Source of the DNA: JAHEJX01 sp041605955
Lineage (GTDB): Bacteria > Actinomycetota > Acidimicrobiia > Spongiisociales > UBA5794
Assembly: GCA_041605955.1 (NCBI GenBank)
Contig: JBFIXI010000059.1
Coordinates: 1 to 26,545, forward strand
DNA: 26,545 nt
Direction of reading: 5' to 3'
Positions 21,535 through 26,545 of the stretch are shown here, one piece after another. The notes below the pieces were generated by a model. It ran no database searches. It was not told where the DNA came from and saw nothing but the letters and a program-made list of their open reading frames with translations. Positions within the stretch are counted from its first letter, which is position 1; every line of letters starts with the position of its first letter. Made by a program: the position numbers and the translations under genes.

Positions 21535-22353
21535 CTAGTTCCCCTGAAAGTCCGGATCTCGGCCTTCGAGATAGGCAGCCATTGCCTCGCGGACGTCGTT
21601 CGCGGCTAGGAATGCGGCGTTCCAAACGGCCATGTAGTCCAGCGCATCATTCGTGGACAGGTTCTCGCCCATGCGCAACACCTGCTTGGCCCCCTCGACC
21701 GCAAGCGGCGAGTTGGCCGCGATCTCACCCGCCATGGCCCCAGCCTCCTTGTAGAGCGTCTCATGATCGGGATACACGTGGCTGACCAGACCCATGTCGA
21801 GAGCCTCGTTGGCGGTGATGTCCTTACCGGTAAACGCCAGCTCGGCAACCGCGCCCGGGTTCAGGATCTTGGGCAGGCGCTGCATGGTGCCGACATCGGC
21901 AACGAACCCGAGTTTGGCTTCTCTCACCGAGAAGATGGCGTCGGCGCTGGCGAGGCGTATGTCGCACGCCGTTATCAGGTCGACCCCAGCCCCGAGGCAG
22001 TAGCCATGGACGGCAGCGATCACCGGCTTGGGGCAATCCGCGAGCGATGAGAAGGTGCGCTGCATCTGCTTGATGTTGTGGTAGAGCTCCTGGCGGTCCG
22101 CAACTTCCGGAGTCGATTGGGCGAGCAGCGGCGCAAAAGCTTGGAGGTCGATGCCCACCGTGAAGGCGCGGCCCCGCCCGGCGATGACGATGACGCGCAC
22201 CGCGGCGTCGACTCCCAGCGCCGCCACCGTGGCGGGCAGGTCGGTCCACATGGCCGGGGAGAACGCATTGAGCTTGTCCGGCCGATCGAGCCATATGGTT
22301 GCCACATGTCCGTCGATGTCGACGGAGAGATACTCGGACCCGGGGACAGTCAT
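21535..22353 (-). CDS. Enoyl-CoA hydratase/isomerase, dienoyl-CoA isomerase (ECH1)-like
   Basis: 272 residues from ATG 22353, which has an AGGAGG site and overlaps the mobA stop (ATGA). Crotonase fold: oxyanion-hole segments FTVGIDLQ and HGYCLGAGVDL. Asp125 (VDL), Glu145 (REAKLG) and Asp153 (VADVG) match the spacing of the catalytic Asp176/Glu196/Asp204 of mammalian delta3,5-delta2,4-dienoyl-CoA isomerase (20 and 8 residues apart). The GTMQRLPKILNPG and DYMAVWNAAFL segments also resemble that subgroup. It probably handles odd-position double bonds in fatty acid beta-oxidation. Substrate assignment is by motif only. Its pairing with mobA looks like operon convenience. Confidence 0.9.
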   Translation of the reverse strand: MTVPGSEYLSVDIDGHVATIWLDRPDKLNAFSPAMWTDLPATVAALGVDAAVRVIVIAGRGRAFTVGIDLQAFAPLLAQSTPEVADRQELYHNIKQMQRTFSSLADCPKPVIAAVHGYCLGAGVDLITACDIRLASADAIFSVREAKLGFVADVGTMQRLPKILNPGAVAELAFTGKDITANEALDMGLVSHVYPDHETLYKEAGAMAGEIAANSPLAVEGAKQVLRMGENLSTNDALDYMAVWNAAFLAANDVREAMAAYLEGRDPDFQGN

Positions 22354-22973
22354 GTTTCCTCCTGTGGCGAGGGTAGCTCCTCGGCCGCCGCCTGATCTCC
22401 CGCCAAGACGGCCCGCACTGCGGTCAGTGCCTGTGGTGTGTCGACGCTGCGCCACGATCGCCCGTCTTCGCCCCATGAGGCCCATTCCGCAGGGGGCACC
22501 CGGCGCACCGCTACCACGGTGAGCAAGTCACGCATCGCGGCGTTCGGATTGGTGGTTCGCAAGGCGTCGATGGCAGGGCGGCATGAGTATCGATACAGCG
22601 CGCACATCACCTGCGGAATCTCGTTGGCGTAGGGCACCACTGCATCGTCGGTGTCGATCGCAATCAGCCGGCGGATAGTCGCGCTGCGCAGAAGCGGCTG
22701 GTCGACGGCAGCCACCACCACCGGTCGCCCGTCTGCGTAGTCCAGGGCCGCGGCGAGCCCGGCGAGCGGTCCGTACATGCCTGGGACATCGCCGAGGTGG
22801 GGATGGTCGTGAATGCGGTGGGGTCCCCCCACGGTGACGACGTCCAGACCGGCTTCTTCGAGGGCGCGTCCCACCCATGCATGCAATGGCCGACCGCCTA
22901 CTTCCGCCAGTGCTTTGTCGGTTCCCATCCGCCGGCTGCTGCCGCCGATGAGGATTGCGCCCACAGCCCGCAT
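22350..22973 (-). CDS. mobA: Molybdenum cofactor guanylyltransferase (MobA-like)
   Basis: 207 residues from ATG 22973, with a TACTCT -10 element 7 nt upstream; the longer frame to 23045 crosses the divergent promoter. Nucleotidyltransferase signature GAILIGGSSRRMGTDKALAE (L.GG.S.RMG.DK) binds GTP and Mg. Later VVAAVDQPLL carries the conserved Asp of the family, and CALYRYSCRPAIDALR the C-terminal block. MobA attaches GMP to molybdopterin to make the guanine dinucleotide cofactor used by DMSO-reductase-family enzymes. The aioA enzyme in this window would need it. MocA-type cytidylyltransferase is a less likely alternative. Confidence 0.9.
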   Translation of the reverse strand: MRAVGAILIGGSSRRMGTDKALAEVGGRPLHAWVGRALEEAGLDVVTVGGPHRIHDHPHLGDVPGMYGPLAGLAAALDYADGRPVVVAAVDQPLLRSATIRRLIAIDTDDAVVPYANEIPQVMCALYRYSCRPAIDALRTTNPNAAMRDLLTVVAVRRVPPAEWASWGEDGRSWRSVDTPQALTAVRAVLAGDQAAAEELPSPQEET

Positions 22974-22980
22974 GGCAGAC

Positions 22981-22986
22981 AGAGTA
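22981..22986 (-). promoter_or_regulatory. -10 element (TACTCT) of mobA
   Basis: TACTCT on the minus strand, 7 nt before ATG 22973; leaderless geometry. Confidence 0.5.
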
Positions 22987-23027
22987 GGTTGCCGTGACGG
23001 GCGCCGAGCGCAGCCGGCCGTGCGTCG

Positions 23028-23033
23028 TAATCT
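23028..23033 (+). promoter_or_regulatory. -10 element (TAATCT) of the Septum_form-type gene
   Basis: TAATCT, 26 nt before ATG 23060, leaves a short leader containing GGGGAG 4-5 nt before the start codon. Confidence 0.45.
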
Positions 23034-23059
23034 GAGACAAGTCATCGACGGGGAGCCGA

Positions 23060-24028
23060 ATGAAAGCCGACGGCGAGAAGAGGGATACCGGGCGGAGCCG
23101 CCGCGATCCGACGATGACGTCGCAGGAGCTGATCAAGGAGGCCTGGACCTCTATGGGTCGGGCCGAAACGGGTGACCGGCTCGAGGAGCCAGGAGTCTTG
23201 CCGAGTGGGGCGATGGCTGCGGCGGCGGCATCGGCCGCGGCGGGAACCCGACGTGAGAATGGCTCCGCACAGTTGCTCGCGACCGAGATGGGCCGACGCG
23301 GCACGACGGTCACTGAGCCACGTTCTGGTCGGCCCGAGACTGGCTCGGCGCGTCCGGCGACCAGTCCGCAGCCAATACCACCGCCACCGGCCCCGCTTCG
23401 GCCGCGCCGCTCCACACGCAGCCCGGCGCCTGCACCGCCTCCAACTGTGCCGCAGCCGGTGGGGGAGCCCCCAGGCCGATCTCGTCGGTTTCCCCGTGGC
23501 ACCGGATGGCTGATCCTTGCGGCCATCTGGGCGATCGGCGCCCTTGTCGGCGTCTTTTTCGAGGACAGCTCGGTTTCTGTCCCCGATGTCACCGAGACGG
23601 CGCCGGCCTCGACGATCGCACCGAGCACAGCCAACGAAGCCAACATCCGAGATCTCGAGCCGGGCACCTGCATTGCCACGCTACCGCTCGGCCAGGTCGT
23701 CACCTCTGTGCCCACGCTGCCTTGCGCAGAGCCTCATCAATACGAGCTTTTCGCCAACGCAGAGCTGGCTCTCGGCAACGACTACCCGGGAAGCGAGGAG
23801 GTCTTCGATCGGGCCTTCGATACCTGCGGTGCGCTGTTCTTCGACTACGTCGGCGAGGCCTACGCCACCTCGGAGTGGTACGTGGACGTGATCGCTCCCA
23901 CCGAGGAAGGCTGGGACAAGCTCAACGACCGGCAGGTGAACTGCCTTCTCTACCTGTGGGACGAGGACGCGTCTGAAGTGCGCTACGTCACTGGGAGCGC
24001 CGCAGGCAGCGGCGCCGCCGGTACCTGA
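23060..24028 (+). CDS. Septum_form-type single-pass membrane protein
   Basis: 322 residues. A long cytoplasmic part (1-148) begins with basic and acidic residues, includes an Ala-rich helix near 50-62, then becomes Pro-rich and probably disordered (about 90-140). One membrane helix (about 149-167, GWLILAAIWAIGALVGVFF) leads to an outer domain starting near 195: LEPGTCIATL, LPCAEPHQYELFA, DTCGALF and RQVNCLLYLW. Four Cys (204, 222, 256, 295) fit two disulfides. The PGTC...CAEPHQ pattern is that of the actinobacterial Septum_form domain (PF13845). The link to septation is by family name and not well tested. The 3' end is separated from purM by a single base. Confidence 0.85.
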   Translation: MKADGEKRDTGRSRRDPTMTSQELIKEAWTSMGRAETGDRLEEPGVLPSGAMAAAAASAAAGTRRENGSAQLLATEMGRRGTTVTEPRSGRPETGSARPATSPQPIPPPPAPLRPRRSTRSPAPAPPPTVPQPVGEPPGRSRRFPRGTGWLILAAIWAIGALVGVFFEDSSVSVPDVTETAPASTIAPSTANEANIRDLEPGTCIATLPLGQVVTSVPTLPCAEPHQYELFANAELALGNDYPGSEEVFDRAFDTCGALFFDYVGEAYATSEWYVDVIAPTEEGWDKLNDRQVNCLLYLWDEDASEVRYVTGSAAGSGAAGT

Positions 24029-24029
24029 G

Positions 24030-25043
24030 TCAGTCCAGTCCGGATAACCGCAACCGGCCGCTGCCGGGCGTGATCTCCCCAATGACGTAGGACGGCATGC
24101 TCATCGCATCACGAGCAGCATCTACATCGACAGGATCGACGACGACGACAAAGCCAACGCCCATGTTGAAGGTGCCGAACATGTCTGCCTCGCTCAGGCC
24201 GCCGATTCGAGCCACGTCATCGAAGACGGCGGGCCGCGGCCACGAGCCGGGATCAATGGCGGCGTCCAGATGGGCGGGCAACACCCGGGGCACGTTGCCG
24301 GGCAACCCGCCGCCCGTGATGTGAGCCATGGCGGCAACCGGTACCGCCGCCATCAACCGTTGGACGGCGGGCGAATAGAGCACGGAGGGCGCCAGCAGCA
24401 CTTCAGCCGCGACTCCCGCCGACAATTGGTCCTCGAGCTCAATACGGCTGAGAATTGCATGGCGGATCAGGGAGAAGCCGTTGGAGCGCAAGTTGGGGCT
24501 CTCAAGTCCCAACACAGCCTGTCCCACCGTCAGGCTGCCGCCATCGACCACCGCATCGGCTTCGACGACGCCGACGGCGGCACCGGCGAGATCGAACTGG
24601 TCGGCTTCGAGCAGACCGGGATGCTCTGCCGTTTCTCCCCCGACGAGCGCTACGCCGGCGGCGCGACAGGCGGCGGCCACCGACGCGACGATCCTGGCGA
24701 CTCTTTGGGGTATGAGGCGGCCGACAGCTAGGTAGTCGGTCATTGCGATGGGGCGAGCGCCGGCGGCGGCGAGGTCGTCGACGCACATTGCCACCAGATC
24801 CCAGCCGAGACCGTCCAACCGGTCCGCCTGGCGGGCGAGCTCCGCCTTGGTACCGACTCCGTCGGTGGACATCATCAGCACCGGATCGGCATAACCTTGC
24901 GGCACGCGGATGCCGGCGGCGAAACCTCCATAGCCGCCGACGACGTCGCCGGTCCACGTGGCGGTGACGCTGGCAGCCATCTGCGCCACGGCTTCGTCGG
25001 CGGCCGCTAGGTCGACGCCTGCTTCGTGATACGCCGAGGTCAC
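24030..25043 (-). CDS. purM: Phosphoribosylformylglycinamidine cyclo-ligase
   Basis: 337 residues from GTG 25043, which overlaps the purF stop (GTGA). This makes AIR from FGAM with ATP in purine synthesis. Motifs: STDGVGTKAELA (ATP/substrate loop), CVDDLAAAGARPIAMTDYLA, LVGGETAEHPG, ESPNLRSNGFSLIRHA and HITGGGLPGNVPRVLP. Length matches the family (about 345). The long frame upstream of the GTG lies in purF and is not used. Translation is likely coupled to purF. Confidence 0.96.
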   Translation of the reverse strand: MTSAYHEAGVDLAAADEAVAQMAASVTATWTGDVVGGYGGFAAGIRVPQGYADPVLMMSTDGVGTKAELARQADRLDGLGWDLVAMCVDDLAAAGARPIAMTDYLAVGRLIPQRVARIVASVAAACRAAGVALVGGETAEHPGLLEADQFDLAGAAVGVVEADAVVDGGSLTVGQAVLGLESPNLRSNGFSLIRHAILSRIELEDQLSAGVAAEVLLAPSVLYSPAVQRLMAAVPVAAMAHITGGGLPGNVPRVLPAHLDAAIDPGSWPRPAVFDDVARIGGLSEADMFGTFNMGVGFVVVVDPVDVDAARDAMSMPSYVIGEITPGSGRLRLSGLD

Positions 25044-26455
25044 GACCGCTCGAGCTGGTACTTGTCGCCGCTGGTCGGCGCCGCGGTCGGGTAGTCGCCC
25101 GACAAGCAAGCGGTGCAAAAGCCCTCGCTCGGAGCTCCGGTGGCCGCCACCAAAGCGTCCAGCTCCAAGTACGCAAGAGAGTCGACCGCCAAGTAGTCGG
25201 CTATCTCATCGATGTCTCTGTCGGCCGCCAGCAGCGTCGAGCGGTCTCCGGTGTCCATGCCGTAGTAGCACGGCCAGCGATATGGTGGCGAGAGGATACG
25301 GAGGTGGATTTCGATGGCGCCCGCCTCGCGCACCATTTGCACTAGCTGGCGGGTCGTCGATCCACGGACGATGGAGTCGTCGACGAGCACGACCCGTTGA
25401 CCGCCGAGAACGCCCCGCATCGCATTCAGCTTCATCCGGACGCCGCGATCGCGCATCAACTGGCTCGGATGGATGAACGTGCGCCCGACATATCGGTTCT
25501 TGACCAGGCCGTCGACGTAATGCAGACCGGAGCGGGCCGCATACCCCTGCGCTCCGGGAATGCCTGACTCGGGGACGGGTACGACGAGGTCCGCCGCAGC
25601 CGGTGCTTGATCGGCGAGGCGCTCCCCCATCCGGTGGCGGGCGCTGTACACCTCCTCGCCGTACAGGGTGGAGTCGGGCCGAGCGAAATACACGAATTCG
25701 AACAAGCACATACGGGGAGCGGCGGCCGGGAAAGGGAACCGGCTCGTCGGGCCGCTTTCATCGATGACGATCATCTCACCCGGGGCAACCTCACGAATGA
25801 AGCGGGCCCCGAGGATGTCGAGGGCTGCGCTCTCCGAGGCGAGCACCCAGCCTCGATCGCCGAGCTTTCCCAGGCATAAGGGGCGAAACCCCATCGGGTC
25901 GCGCAGGCCGACGAGGGTGTTGCGGTCCATCATCGTCAGGGTGAAGGCCCCTTCGAAGTCGGGGGCTGCGCTGGCGACTGCATCCGGGAGGTTGCCGAAC
26001 CGGCTGATTGCTTCTGCGATCGCCTGCGTCATCAGCTCGGAATCGGTGGATGCCGATTGCTCGCCATACCGGTCGGCCAGCGTTGCGATATTCGTCAAGT
26101 TGCCGTTGTGCGACAGTGCAATCGAGGCATCGCCCAGGTCACGATAGGTTGGTTGACTGTTGGCCCATACCGACGATCCAGTCGTCGAGTAGCGGGTGTG
26201 GCCGATCGCGATGTGGCCGGTGAGGCTGGCGAGCTTGCCTTCGTCGAACACCTGCGCCACCAGACCCAAATCCTTGTAGACCGTGATGGCGTCACCGTCG
26301 CTGGTGGCGATGCCGGCGCTCTCTTGACCGCGATGTTGGAGAGCGAACAAGCCGAAATAGGTGAGACGGGCAGCCTCCTCATCCGGCGCATAGGCGCCGA
26401 AGACGCCGCACGCTTCTCCGATCTTCAAGGGCGTATCCGCCGGCCGCTCCGCCAC
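25040..26455 (-). CDS. purF: Amidophosphoribosyltransferase
   Basis: First committed step of purine synthesis: PRPP plus glutamine gives phosphoribosylamine. From GTG 26455 the protein has 471 residues, with catalytic Cys16 (EACGVFGAY) after a 15-residue propeptide. The frame also opens at ATG 26527, which would give a 39-residue propeptide, unusually long. A TACAAT -10 lies 7 nt before the GTG, so I prefer it. The glutaminase domain has HRGQESAGIA, GHTRYSTTG and SHNGNLTN. The PRPP loop is VVLVDDSIVRGSTTRQ. Four Cys (MCLFEF, RWPCYYG, FCTAC) match the 4Fe-4S ligands of the Bacillus-type enzyme, which is oxygen-sensitive. Confidence 0.95.
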   Translation of the reverse strand: MAERPADTPLKIGEACGVFGAYAPDEEAARLTYFGLFALQHRGQESAGIATSDGDAITVYKDLGLVAQVFDEGKLASLTGHIAIGHTRYSTTGSSVWANSQPTYRDLGDASIALSHNGNLTNIATLADRYGEQSASTDSELMTQAIAEAISRFGNLPDAVASAAPDFEGAFTLTMMDRNTLVGLRDPMGFRPLCLGKLGDRGWVLASESAALDILGARFIREVAPGEMIVIDESGPTSRFPFPAAAPRMCLFEFVYFARPDSTLYGEEVYSARHRMGERLADQAPAAADLVVPVPESGIPGAQGYAARSGLHYVDGLVKNRYVGRTFIHPSQLMRDRGVRMKLNAMRGVLGGQRVVLVDDSIVRGSTTRQLVQMVREAGAIEIHLRILSPPYRWPCYYGMDTGDRSTLLAADRDIDEIADYLAVDSLAYLELDALVAATGAPSEGFCTACLSGDYPTAAPTSGDKYQLERS

Positions 26456-26462
26456 CAGACCG

Positions 26463-26468
26463 ATTGTA
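26463..26468 (-). promoter_or_regulatory. -10 element (TACAAT) of purF
   Basis: TACAAT on the minus strand, 7 nt before GTG 26455. It is the closest match to TATAAT among the elements in this window and decides the purF start. A -35 is not evident. Confidence 0.5.
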
Positions 26469-26545
26469 GGGCTGCCGACGCCGCCGGCCACCGATTGGTG
26501 GCCCGTCGCTGGGGCACGAGAGTTCATTCACCCGATAAGCCGTTG

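Overview
This is a high-GC chromosomal segment from an actinobacterium. The lineage is probably close to Acidimicrobiia, but that placement is inferred from gene content and not tested. Supporting signs are the high-GC codon usage, a DUF2510 membrane protein, a DevS/DevR-type two-component pair, a Septum_form-type membrane protein, and many start codons lying 6-9 nt after a TANNNT -10 element, the usual layout of actinobacterial leaderless mRNAs. There is no prophage, CRISPR array or obvious genomic island. The only mobile-element trace is the 3' end of an IS110-type transposase at the left edge.

Layout. 1-1240: transposase tail, then a zinc-type ABC substrate-binding lipoprotein on the minus strand with a Zur/Fur-like palindrome over its start. 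1408-4790: a plus-strand run of a CARDB-like membrane protein, a DUF4446 protein, seryl-tRNA synthetase and a UbiE/MenG-type methyltransferase. 4929-8021: a large secreted subtilase with an I9 propeptide, an S8 domain, a PKD domain and three near-identical C-terminal domains joined by polyproline linkers. 8103-8528: a universal stress protein. 8606-8875 (minus): a large, Alu-domain-containing SRP RNA. 8960-9955: a DUF2510 multi-pass membrane protein.

9950-16582 is a redox block. It holds a membrane-anchored cytochrome c diverging from an aioB-aioA pair (Rieske and molybdopterin subunits of an arsenite-oxidase-type enzyme), a pyridoxamine-oxidase-fold protein, a second universal stress protein, and a PAS histidine kinase diverging from a LuxR/NarL response regulator. 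Palindromic motifs resembling DevR/DosR boxes lie before aioB and between the flavin-fold and stress-protein genes, so this may be one small redox-responsive regulon. mobA (molybdenum cofactor maturation) lies further right.

16756-26545: tRNA-Ser(CGA) only 3 nt ahead of a phosphofructokinase start codon; a small orphan protein; a padR-nfeD-flotillin membrane cluster on the minus strand; tadA; tRNA-Ser(GGA); mobA overlapping a dienoyl-CoA-isomerase-like crotonase gene; a Septum_form-type protein; and purF-purM with a 4-nt overlap. Most genes are housekeeping. The most unusual points are the aio/DevRS block, the tRNA-pfk junction, the large SRP RNA, the 15-bp repeat array at the end of the kinase gene, and the Asp-alternating segment in NfeD.
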